Program-made: the position numbers and the translations under genes | Notes under the pieces: model-generated | Told to the model about the DNA's origin: nothing | The model's database searches: none | What the model saw: the letters and a program-made list of their open reading frames with translations, nothing else | Shown: positions 6,381 through 13,995 of the stretch, piece after piece | Numbering within the stretch: the stretch's first letter is position 1 | Layout of the letters: each line of letters begins with the position of its first letter | Source of the DNA: JAGQTE01 sp964648005 | Lineage (GTDB): Bacteria > Actinomycetota > Acidimicrobiia > Acidimicrobiales > Acidimicrobilacustridaceae | Assembly (NCBI GenBank): GCA_964648005.1 | Contig: CAZYKR010000081.1 | Coordinates: 1 to 15,562 of the forward strand | Length of the DNA stretch: 15,562 bases | Direction: 5' to 3'

Positions 6381-7547
6381 GTGGCCACCTCCGCCTCCGA
6401 CCCCGATGCCATGCCCGATGCCATGGCCGGCAGCGTCGGGGGCACGACCGAGGCCGCTGACCTCCCGGCGGCGGACAGCGGCGAGCGCGCCTTCTACCGC
6501 GACGAGCTGGCGGGGCACACGCTGGTCCTGGCGGTCGACCCCGACGGCATCGACGAGGACCTGCGGTCGCTGGAGGCGGTCGTCGCGGAGCTGGTCGACG
6601 CCGGGGCGCGGGTGGTCGTGGTCGGGTCGGCCGGCCAGATCGGCACGGTCGCCGACGTGACCGTGATCCGGCCCGCCGAAGTCGCGCCCGATCTCGCTGT
6701 GCTCACCGGCCTGTGGGCCGAGGTCCGCGCACGTGGGCGGGCGGCGCTCGGCCTCGCCGAGCCCGTCGGCGACGCCGCGGCGGTGGGCGCAGCAGCCGCT
6801 GCCCTGGCGGTGCGGCTGGGCGCGTCGAAGCTCGTCGTCACCCACGGGCTCGCTCCGCCGCGCCTGGACACCCCGGGCTTCATCGACGAGGCCGAGCTCG
6901 ACGGCGACCCGACCTTCGCTACCGCGCCGTGGAGCGGAATCGTCGCCGCCGCCCGGGCGGCGCTCGCCGGTGGCCTGCCGAGCGTGAACCTGTGCCGCCT
7001 CGCCGACGTCGGCGACGAGCTGTTCACCTACGAGGGCAAGGGCATGCTGGTGACGGCGCGCAGCTACCTCGACATCGGCCCGCTGCGAGCGGACGAGTTC
7101 GACGCCGTCGACCGGTTGCTGCGCCAGGGTCAGGACGAGGGCTACCTGCGGCCACGTTCGGATGACGAGCTCGCGCGGTTTCTCTTCATCGGCTTCGGGG
7201 CACGGGTGGCGACGAGCGGGCACCTCGCCGGGGTCGGGGGCCTCGAGGTCGAGCGGTACGCCGACGCCGCCGCAGGCGAGATCGTCGGCCTCTACGCCAT
7301 CAGCCGGTTCGTGGGCGAAGGCGTCGGTCGTCAGCTGGTCGGGGCGCTCGTGCACCACGGGTCCGGACTCGGCCTGCACGGTGTGTTCGCCTGCACCACC
7401 TCGCGCCAGGTGGGCGCCTTCTTCGAGCGTTGCGGCTTCACGGTCGTCGACCACGACGCGCTGCCCGAGCAGAAGTGGTCGGGCTACGACGCCGATCGAC
7501 GTGACGGGCTGGTGGCGCTCTGGTACGACCTCCGACCGTCGCGCTGA
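6381..7547 (+). CDS. ArgA-like N-acetylglutamate synthase candidate (degenerate kinase-like domain plus GNAT)
   Basis: This 388-residue protein looks like an amino-acid N-acetyltransferase that would use acetyl-CoA to acetylate glutamate, the first step of arginine synthesis. Residues 46-230 resemble a reduced amino-acid-kinase-like domain (LVLAVDPDG, then VVVVGSAGQ, and near its end ELFTYEGKGMLVT at 213-225) without recognisable ATP-binding signatures. The C-terminal GNAT domain (about 240-388) has the acetyl-CoA loop GEGVGRQLV (312-320). Its end, from VFACTT through FFERCGFTVVDHDALPEQK (347-365), closely follows the C-terminus of E. coli ArgA. At 388 residues it is shorter than E. coli ArgA (443), mainly in the kinase-like part. 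The first 35 residues are low-complexity, and a downstream start is possible. No other arg gene is in the window, so the substrate is an inference. Confidence 0.75.
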   Translation: MATSASDPDAMPDAMAGSVGGTTEAADLPAADSGERAFYRDELAGHTLVLAVDPDGIDEDLRSLEAVVAELVDAGARVVVVGSAGQIGTVADVTVIRPAEVAPDLAVLTGLWAEVRARGRAALGLAEPVGDAAAVGAAAAALAVRLGASKLVVTHGLAPPRLDTPGFIDEAELDGDPTFATAPWSGIVAAARAALAGGLPSVNLCRLADVGDELFTYEGKGMLVTARSYLDIGPLRADEFDAVDRLLRQGQDEGYLRPRSDDELARFLFIGFGARVATSGHLAGVGGLEVERYADAAAGEIVGLYAISRFVGEGVGRQLVGALVHHGSGLGLHGVFACTTSRQVGAFFERCGFTVVDHDALPEQKWSGYDADRRDGLVALWYDLRPSR

Positions 7548-7589
7548 CCGACGACGCGCCGGCGCGGCTCACCGGCGGCGGTCCTCTCC

Positions 7590-7595
7590 TACGCT
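7590..7595 (+). promoter_or_regulatory. -10 box (TACGCT) of membrane enzyme copy 1
   Basis: TACGCT ends seven bases before the ATG at 7603. The surrounding CTCCTACGCTGCG is identical to the 13 bases upstream of copy 2, as expected if the promoter was duplicated with the gene. No Shine-Dalgarno sequence is present. Confidence 0.55.
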
Positions 7596-7602
7596 GCGCC
7601 CG

Positions 7603-9666
7603 ATGGACGCCGAGGACGCGCCACCCGCGCAACGGTGGCCGTGGATGGGCGATCGGCGCGGGCGGGCGATCGAGCTGATCACGATGTGCGCGCTCGCCGT
7701 GGCGCAGCCGGTGTATGCGGTGCTCGGGGCCAACACCGCCGAGCTCGTGGCCCGCCAGGTCGACGGCGTGGCCATCGTGGTGTTCGCCGTGGCGTTGCTG
7801 ATCGTGCCGCCCGGGCTGTTGTGGCTCATCGAGGAGGCGGTCGGGCGCGTCGCCCCGGGGGTGCTGCGCGTGCTGCATCCCGGGCTGCTCGGACTGCTGG
7901 CGGCGGTGGTGGCCATCCAACTGGCCGGGGATCGCCCGTCGGTGCCGGCGGTCGCCGTGCTGGTCGCCGCCGGCGCCGTGGGCGTGGCCTTCGCCTGGGC
8001 GTACCGGCGCTGGGGTCCGGTCCGGCTGTGGCTGCGCTACCTGTCGATCGGCGCCGTGGTGTTCCTGGTGGCGTTCGTCGCGTTGTCGCCGGTTCGCCGG
8101 CTCGTCGTCTCGCCCACGATCGAGCCGGTGGCTGCCTCCGCCGCCGACCGCCCGAACGTGGTGGTGCTGGTGCTCGACGAGCTGCCCATGCTCGAGCTCG
8201 TGACGACCGACGGGGCCATCGATGCCGAGCGGTACCCGGGCTTCGCCCGGCTCGCCGCCACGTCGACCTGGTACCGCAACGCCACGACCTCGTCGGCGTG
8301 GACGGTGCTGGCGGTCCCGTCCCTGCTGAGCGGCACCTACCCGGCCTACGAGCTCGGACCGATGGCCGCCGACTACCCCGAATCCGTCTTCACCTTGCTC
8401 GGCAGCAGTCACGACCTCAACGTGTGGGAGTCGGTCACCCGGCTGTGCTCCGACTCGCTGTGTCCCGACGCCGGTGCACGGCCGTCGATGCTCCGCCAGG
8501 TGCAGGGGCTGCTGACGCTGTCCGGACAGATCGTCCGGCAGCGGACCTCCCCGTTCGAAGCGGTCGAGCGGCGCATGCAGTTCGAGGCCTCGGGCCCGGC
8601 GGCGTCGCGGCCCGACCAGTTCCGGGCCTTCATCGAGTCGGTGCAGCCGGGGGACCGACCCTCGCTCGATGTGTTGCACGTCGGTCTCCCGCACCAGCCG
8701 TATCTGATGCTGCCGTCCACGGCGCCCCACGACGGGCCCGACACGCCGCCCGGACTGGTCGACGGGTACTCGTGGCTGCACGAGCTCGCCGCCGGCGCCG
8801 GCCGCCAGGCGCACGTGTACGCCACGCAGGCGACCGATCAGCTCCTCGCCGAGCTGCTCGAGCACCTCGAGGCGTCCGGACAGCTCGACGACACGATGCT
8901 GGTGGTGACGGCCGACCACGGTGTGGCGTTCGACCCGGACGTGCCCTACCGGGCGATGGCGCCGGAGAACGCCGACCTGGTGGCCTACCCGCCGCTGTTC
9001 ATCAAGTACCCGGGCCAGCGCATCGGCACCAGCAGCGACATCGCCGCCGAGACCGTCGACATCGTGCCGACCATCGCCGACGTCGTCGGCATCGATGCCC
9101 CATGGGAGCTCGACGGCGTGTCGCTGCGGGACGAGGCGGCGGTGGCCGAGTCCCCGCAGCGCTTCCGACCCATCTGGATCGATGCACTCGACGCGGGACC
9201 CGACGGCTTCGCGGTCATCGACGCCGTGCCGTTCGACGAGCGCGTCCGCCGCAACCGATCCGTGATCGAGCAGGTGGCCGGCGACGAGGCGTTGGCGACC
9301 CTGCCCGGTGGACGGGACCTCGTGGGTGCCGACGTCGCCGACCTCCGGGTGGACCCCGTATCGGCTGGTGGCGCCACCCTGGGCTTCGGCGGTCGCGAGC
9401 GCGTGGTGCGTCCCGGCGAACGGATTCCGGCGTTCGTGCTCATCGGGTTCGACCACCCTCCCGCAGGCAGCATCGCCGTCGCCGTGGACGGCCGGGTCGC
9501 CCTCACCGCGGCCGCGGCGGTCGTCGACGGCCTCCAGCCCAGCTTCTGGGGGCTGCTGCCCGAGGCGACGCTGTCCGAGGGGTCGCACGAGGTGGCGGTG
9601 TACGAGGTGCTCGGCGAACCGGGGGCGGAGGAGCTGCGGCCGTTCGAGGTGCGCTCGCGGGGTTGA
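7603..9666 (+). CDS. membrane-anchored sulfatase-superfamily phosphotransferase/phosphohydrolase, copy 1
   Basis: This 687-residue protein has about five membrane spans (roughly 27-47, 55-77, 86-105, 110-130, 139-160), after a basic DRRGRAIEL start. A catalytic domain of the alkaline phosphatase/sulfatase superfamily follows. Visible motifs are VLVLDELP with metal ligand Asp192, SAWTVLAVPSLLSG with Thr234 at the nucleophile position, HVGLPHQP with His359 and His364, and TADHGVAF with Asp438 and His439. A Cys282-X4-Cys287 pair may form a disulfide, consistent with an extracytoplasmic domain. The last 120 residues look like a beta sandwich. Threonine as nucleophile and the five-span layout are those of LtaS and EptA-type enzymes, not true sulfatases. 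ATG 7603 is supported by the TACGCT box. Substrate is unknown; an envelope polymer or lipid is my inference. Confidence 0.85.
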   Translation: MDAEDAPPAQRWPWMGDRRGRAIELITMCALAVAQPVYAVLGANTAELVARQVDGVAIVVFAVALLIVPPGLLWLIEEAVGRVAPGVLRVLHPGLLGLLAAVVAIQLAGDRPSVPAVAVLVAAGAVGVAFAWAYRRWGPVRLWLRYLSIGAVVFLVAFVALSPVRRLVVSPTIEPVAASAADRPNVVVLVLDELPMLELVTTDGAIDAERYPGFARLAATSTWYRNATTSSAWTVLAVPSLLSGTYPAYELGPMAADYPESVFTLLGSSHDLNVWESVTRLCSDSLCPDAGARPSMLRQVQGLLTLSGQIVRQRTSPFEAVERRMQFEASGPAASRPDQFRAFIESVQPGDRPSLDVLHVGLPHQPYLMLPSTAPHDGPDTPPGLVDGYSWLHELAAGAGRQAHVYATQATDQLLAELLEHLEASGQLDDTMLVVTADHGVAFDPDVPYRAMAPENADLVAYPPLFIKYPGQRIGTSSDIAAETVDIVPTIADVVGIDAPWELDGVSLRDEAAVAESPQRFRPIWIDALDAGPDGFAVIDAVPFDERVRRNRSVIEQVAGDEALATLPGGRDLVGADVADLRVDPVSAGGATLGFGGRERVVRPGERIPAFVLIGFDHPPAGSIAVAVDGRVALTAAAAVVDGLQPSFWGLLPEATLSEGSHEVAVYEVLGEPGAEELRPFEVRSRG

Positions 9667-9720
9667 GCTCCGCAGCGGCGCTGCAGACGGCAGCGACCGA
9701 CGTGCGGTCGAGACGCCTCC

Positions 9721-9726
9721 TACGCT
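9721..9726 (+). promoter_or_regulatory. -10 box (TACGCT) of membrane enzyme copies 2 and 3
   Basis: TACGCT ends eight bases before the ATG at 9735, in the 68-bp gap after copy 1. It shares CTCCTACGCTGCG with the copy 1 promoter. It should also drive copy 3, which overlaps copy 2. Confidence 0.55.
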
Positions 9727-9734
9727 GCGGGCCG

Positions 9735-11756
9735 ATGGATACGGCGGAACAGTGGGTGCGCGACCGTCGCGGTCGGGGAATCGAGCTGTTCACGATGTGC
9801 GGCCTCGCCGTCGCCCAGCCGATCTTCTCGGTGCTGGGCGCCAACACCGCCGACCTCGTGAGCCGCCGGCTGAGCATCGGCGAGGTCGTGGTGTTCGCCC
9901 TGCTCGTCGTCACCGTCCCGCCGGCGGTGTTGCTCGGGGTGGAGGAGCTCGTGCGTCTGGTGCGGCCGCGCGCGGTGGCTGTGGTGCACCCGACGTTGCT
10001 GGGGCTGGCCATGGCGGCCGCCGTGCTCCAGTTCGTCGGCGACGGCGACGTGCGGTCGCCCGTGGTGCTGCTCACAGCGGCCGCAGCGGCAGGCGTCGCC
10101 CTCGGCTACTTCGCCACGACCAAGGCCGGCGTCCGGCTGTGGCTCCGCTACCTCGCCGTCGCGCCCGTGCTGTTCCTGGTGTCGTTCCTGGTGCTCTCAC
10201 CGGTCCGGCGGGTCGTGTTCGCCCCACGCCTCGACGTCGTCGCGGCGCCCGAGGCGGCCGATCGCCCCGACGTCGTCGTCGTCCTGCTCGACGAGTTGCC
10301 GACGCTGTCGTTGCTGCGCCCGGACGGGTCGATCGACGCCGAGCGGTTCCCGGCCTTCGCCGAGTTGGCCTCGATGTCGACGTGGTACCGGGACACGACG
10401 ACGACCTCGACGTGGACGACGATGGCGGCACCGTCGATCTTCACGGGCCGCTACCCCGACCCGGACACGCGGCCGGTCGCCGTCGATCACCCACAGTCGC
10501 TCTACACGCTGCTCGGGGGTGCGTACGACCGCAACGTGCACGAGTCGGTCACGTTGCTGTGCCCGGAGTCGCTGTGCCCTCCGGCGTCGCCGGGCGCCGG
10601 GATGGTGACGCACGTGCGCGACCTGATCGGCCTGGCGGCCGGTGTCCTGGTCGATCGCACCACACCCGGCGCCGAAGCCGTGGACGTGCAGTTCTTCAGC
10701 CCGACCGCCACGGGTGTCGGCCACGCGGCGGTGTTCGAGGACTTCATCGCCTCGATCGAGCCCGGCGCCCGTCCCACGCTCAACGTCGCCCACATCGGCC
10801 TGCCGCACCAGCCGTGGACCCTGACGCCGTCGACCCAGCCGCACAACGGACCACCCGTCCCGCCCGGCCTGCCCGACGGGGTGGCGTGGTCGGACGACCT
10901 GGCAGCTGCGGCGGGGCGCCAAGCCCACCTCCTCAACCTGGAGGCCACCGATCACCTCGTCGGCGAGCTGCTCGAGCACCTGCGTGCCGTCGACATGCTC
11001 GAGGACACGATGCTCGTCGTGATGGCCGACCACGGCGTGGCCTTCGTCGGCGGCGAGCCCTTCCGGGCGGCCACCGAGGCCACCGTCGACCAGGTGGCGT
11101 ATCCGCCGCTGTTCATCAAGGAGCCCGGCCAGCGGGTCGGCGCCGTGAGCGACCTGCCGGCCGAGGTCGTGGACGTCGTCCCCACGATCGCCGACGTCGC
11201 CGGCATCCCGATCCCGTGGGCGGTCGACGGGACCTCGCTGCGAGACCCCGAGGCGGTGCAGGCCTCGCCGCGCGCCTTCCATCCGTTGTTCCGTGATCGG
11301 TTGCCGGCGACGTCGTCGGGCACCGTCGAGCTCCGGGACAGCTTCGACGCGCGCCTGGCGCGCAACGAGGCGTTGGTGGCGTCGGGTGCCGACGAGGTGG
11401 CGCTCGGGAGCCTGCCGGGATCGCCGGCGAACCTGGTCGGGCGGGCGGTCGACGATCTGGCGGTCGAGTCGCAGTCCGATGTCGTGGTATCGGTCGGTCC
11501 GGGGGACAGGGACCTCCTCGTCTCGGACGACGCGCCGATCCCGGCATTCGTCGAGGTGCAGCTCGATCGAGGCGGAGGACGGACGCTGGCGGTGGCGCTG
11601 GACGGTCGCGTGGTCCTCGCCGGTGCGACGACGCCCGACGGCGGGCTGTGGGGGTACTTGCCGATCGACCGGCTCACGCCCGGCACCCATCGGGTCGACG
11701 TGTACGTGGTGGCGGAGGGCGCGACGGAACCGGCCCTGGCACCGGTGGCGTCGTGA
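9735..11756 (+). CDS. membrane-anchored sulfatase-superfamily phosphotransferase/phosphohydrolase, copy 2
   Basis: This 673-residue paralogue is alignable with copies 1 and 3 from end to end. It begins with RDRRGRGIELFTMCGLAVAQ and has the same five-span N-terminal region up to about residue 155 (ending VLSPVRRVVF). The catalytic set is Asp186 in VVLLDELP, Thr228 in STWTTMAAPSIFTG, HIGLPHQP, and Asp432-His433 in MADHGVAF. The Cys pair is Cys276 and Cys281. The C-terminal beta domain is shorter than in the other copies (it lacks the SFW-type insertion; GLWGYLPIDRL stands in its place). The ATG at 9735 is supported by the TACGCT box. Its stop TGA overlaps the copy 3 ATG by one base. The chemistry inferred for copy 1 applies; divergence around the active site (TTM for TVL) may mean a different substrate. 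Confidence 0.85.
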   Translation: MDTAEQWVRDRRGRGIELFTMCGLAVAQPIFSVLGANTADLVSRRLSIGEVVVFALLVVTVPPAVLLGVEELVRLVRPRAVAVVHPTLLGLAMAAAVLQFVGDGDVRSPVVLLTAAAAAGVALGYFATTKAGVRLWLRYLAVAPVLFLVSFLVLSPVRRVVFAPRLDVVAAPEAADRPDVVVVLLDELPTLSLLRPDGSIDAERFPAFAELASMSTWYRDTTTTSTWTTMAAPSIFTGRYPDPDTRPVAVDHPQSLYTLLGGAYDRNVHESVTLLCPESLCPPASPGAGMVTHVRDLIGLAAGVLVDRTTPGAEAVDVQFFSPTATGVGHAAVFEDFIASIEPGARPTLNVAHIGLPHQPWTLTPSTQPHNGPPVPPGLPDGVAWSDDLAAAAGRQAHLLNLEATDHLVGELLEHLRAVDMLEDTMLVVMADHGVAFVGGEPFRAATEATVDQVAYPPLFIKEPGQRVGAVSDLPAEVVDVVPTIADVAGIPIPWAVDGTSLRDPEAVQASPRAFHPLFRDRLPATSSGTVELRDSFDARLARNEALVASGADEVALGSLPGSPANLVGRAVDDLAVESQSDVVVSVGPGDRDLLVSDDAPIPAFVEVQLDRGGGRTLAVALDGRVVLAGATTPDGGLWGYLPIDRLTPGTHRVDVYVVAEGATEPALAPVAS

Positions 11757-13867
11757 TGAGCGATCCGGGAGCCGGAACCAGCGCCGCCACCGGGACGCGC
11801 CCCCGAATGGGTCGATGGCCGTGGGTGGCGGATCGGCGCGGCCGCGCCATCGAGCTGTTCACCATGTGCGGGCTCGCCGTCGCCCAACCCGTCTTCGCCG
11901 TGGTCGGGTCCAACGTCGCCGAACTGGTGGCTCGACGTGTCGGCGCACCCGAGGTGATCGTGTTCGCCCTCGCCGTGCTGTGCATCCCGCCGGCGCTGCT
12001 CTTCGCCATCGAGGAGGCCGTTGCCGCGTGGCGACCTGCCGTGCTGCGGATCCTGCACCCGGCCGTGCTCGGCGTGCTCTTCGGCGCGTTCGTGCTCCAG
12101 CTGGTCGGTGACGCCGCGTCGGGGGCCTCGTGGGTGCTGCTGGGGGTGGCGGTGCTGGTGGCCGTGCTGTTCGCCCGCCTCTACCGCACGATGCCGCCGC
12201 TGCGGGTGTGGCTGCGCTACCTGGCGGTGGCCTGCGTGGTGTTCCTGGTGTCGTTCCTCGCGCTCTCGCCGGTGCGCCGGGTGGCGTTCGCCCCGCCGGC
12301 CGAGCCCGTGGACCTCGCGGCGTTGCCGGCGCGGCCACCGGACGTGGTTGTGGTGGTGCTCGACGAGCTGCCCGCCCTGTCGCTGTTGCGGCCCGACGGC
12401 ACGATGGACGCCGAGCGGGTCCCGGCGTTCGCTCGGCTCGCCGACACCTCGACGTGGTATCGCAACGCCACCGCCGTCGCGAGCTGGACGGTCCTCGCCG
12501 TCCCCAGCATCTTCACCGGCCGCTACCCCGAACCGGAGCTGGGTCCCATGGCGACGGACCATCCGGACTCGTTGTTCCGCCTGCTCGGGACCACCTACGA
12601 CCTCGACGTGCACGAGACGGCGACACGGATCTGCCCGGAGGAGCTGTGCCCGGCGAGCGAGCAGCTCCCGTCCTCGATCGAGCGAGTGGGCGGGCTGCTC
12701 GGTGTCGCCGGTCGTGTGCTGTGGCAGCGGACCTCACCGTTCGAGGAGGTCGAGGTGCGCCTCCAGTTCGAAAGCGTCGGGTCGTCCACCGGCCGGATGG
12801 AGTTGCTGCGTGAGGTCACCGACTCGATCGAGGCGCGCATCGAGGCCGAGGGCGAGCTGCCGTCACTCGAGGTGGTGCACGTCGGCTTGCCGCACCAGCC
12901 GTGGACCGCCTTGCCGTCGACGGCGACCCACGACGGTCCGGACGTGCCGCCCGGGCTGGCCGACGGCAACCACTGGCTGCACGACCTGGCCGCGGGCGCG
13001 GCGCACCAGGCCCACCTGCGTTCGCTCCAGGCGACCGATCTGCTGCTGGGCGAACTGCTCGACCGGCTGGAATCGACCGGCCGCTTCGACGATGCGCTGG
13101 TGATCGTCACCGCCGACCACGGCGCTGCGTTCGCGGGCGGCGCGCCCTTCCGTGCCATCACCGATGCCACTGCCGATCAGGTGGCCTACGTGCCGCTGTT
13201 CGTGAAGCTGCCGGGACAGACGGCGTCCCGGGTGGACGACGCGCCGGTGCAGACGGTCGACGTCATGCCGACGATCGCCGACGCGGTCGGCATCGACATC
13301 CCCTGGGCGGTCGACGGCGTTTCGCTGCTCGACGAGGGTGCGACCGAGGGCCGGCCCCACCGCTTCCGGCCGGTCTGGCTGGACGAGGTGGCGGCGGGCG
13401 CCGACGGACTGGCCGAGCTGGAGTCCGTGACCTTCGACGACCGGGTGACCCGCAACGCGGAGCTGCTCGAAGATCTCGCCGGGGAGGCCGCCGTGCAGCA
13501 GCTGCCGGGCGGCGCCCCGCTGATCGGCGCCGAGGTGGCCGAACTGACCGTCGACGACGCGGATCCGCCCACCGGGACGATCGCCTTCGCGGGACAGGAC
13601 CGCACCGTGTCGCCGGACGCCCCGGTCCCGGCGTTCGTGCTGGCCGGCTTCGACGACGTGCCGTCGGGATCGGTGGCCGTCGCCGTCGACGGGACCGTCG
13701 TGCTCACCGGACCGGTCGCTGTCGTCCCCGGGCGGACGCCCAGCTTCTGGGGCCTGCTCCCGGAGGAGGCGCTGGGGGTCGGCCAGCATCGGGTCGACCT
13801 GTACGAGGTCACCGGGTCGGACGATGCACCCGTGCTGCGGCCGGTGACGCTGCGCCCGGGCACCTGA
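11756..13867 (+). CDS. membrane-anchored sulfatase-superfamily phosphotransferase/phosphohydrolase, copy 3
   Basis: This 703-residue paralogue has a slightly longer N-terminus (about 20 residues, Gly/Thr-rich) before RWPWVADRRGRAIELF, matching the RWPWMGDRRGRAIEL of copy 1. Five spans are followed by the catalytic domain with Asp203 in VVVLDELP, Thr245 in ASWTVLAVPSIFTG, HVGLPHQP and Asp454-His455 in TADHGAAF; the Cys pair is 293/298. The C-terminal domain contains PSFWGLLPEEAL like copy 1, so copies 1 and 3 look closer to each other than to copy 2 at both ends. The start is ATG 11756, overlapping the copy 2 stop (TGATG); GTG 11753 directly before it is possible. No separate promoter is visible, so it is probably translated by coupling to copy 2. 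It converges on the tRNA-Thr gene. Confidence 0.85.
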   Translation: MSDPGAGTSAATGTRPRMGRWPWVADRRGRAIELFTMCGLAVAQPVFAVVGSNVAELVARRVGAPEVIVFALAVLCIPPALLFAIEEAVAAWRPAVLRILHPAVLGVLFGAFVLQLVGDAASGASWVLLGVAVLVAVLFARLYRTMPPLRVWLRYLAVACVVFLVSFLALSPVRRVAFAPPAEPVDLAALPARPPDVVVVVLDELPALSLLRPDGTMDAERVPAFARLADTSTWYRNATAVASWTVLAVPSIFTGRYPEPELGPMATDHPDSLFRLLGTTYDLDVHETATRICPEELCPASEQLPSSIERVGGLLGVAGRVLWQRTSPFEEVEVRLQFESVGSSTGRMELLREVTDSIEARIEAEGELPSLEVVHVGLPHQPWTALPSTATHDGPDVPPGLADGNHWLHDLAAGAAHQAHLRSLQATDLLLGELLDRLESTGRFDDALVIVTADHGAAFAGGAPFRAITDATADQVAYVPLFVKLPGQTASRVDDAPVQTVDVMPTIADAVGIDIPWAVDGVSLLDEGATEGRPHRFRPVWLDEVAAGADGLAELESVTFDDRVTRNAELLEDLAGEAAVQQLPGGAPLIGAEVAELTVDDADPPTGTIAFAGQDRTVSPDAPVPAFVLAGFDDVPSGSVAVAVDGTVVLTGPVAVVPGRTPSFWGLLPEEALGVGQHRVDLYEVTGSDDAPVLRPVTLRPGT

Positions 13868-13902
13868 GGGCGAGGTCGGTCCCACCGGCGCGTCGACGGC
13901 AG

Positions 13903-13976
13903 AGCCCGAGGTGGGAGTCGAACCCACGACCTACCGCTTACAAGGCGGTTGCTCTGACCAGCTGAGCTACTCGGGC
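13903..13976 (-). tRNA. tRNA-Thr (anticodon UGU)
   Basis: Read on the minus strand, the full cloverleaf is present. The acceptor stem is GCCCGAG/CTCGGGC, the D stem GCTC/GAGC, the anticodon stem ACCGC/GCGGT with loop CTTGTAA, and the T stem GTGGG/CCCAC with loop TTCGACT. The anticodon is TGT, reading ACA threonine codons. The CCA end is not encoded. The discriminator base is U at 13903. It starts 19 bases after the DUF4436 gene on the same strand. Confidence 0.97.
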
Positions 13977-13995
13977 GAGCCGGATCGAGGGTAGA

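Noticed and set aside
7557..7577. Possible terminator hairpin between the NAGS-like gene and copy 1
   Set aside because: The stem is only about 6 bp with a 9-base loop, in sequence so GC-rich that such matches are expected by chance.
7438..9588. 716-codon open frame on the minus strand opposite copy 1
   Set aside because: It mirrors the copy 1 reading frame. The product is Arg/His/Gln/Gly-rich without domains, while copy 1 carries full catalytic motifs.
9664..9734. Possible terminator after copy 1
   Set aside because: Only a 5-bp stem with a 3-base loop is found in the gap, too weak to support.
7603..13867. Annotation of the three paralogues as sulfatases
   Set aside because: The formylglycine site Cys/Ser is Thr in all three, no sulfatase-maturing enzyme gene is nearby, and the five-span layout fits LtaS/EptA-like enzymes better.
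12901..13965. Plus-strand frame ending in a WESNPRPTAYKAVALT peptide
   Set aside because: The ending is the well-known spurious translation of the antisense strand of a tRNA (here tRNA-Thr), and the rest is a shadow of copy 3.
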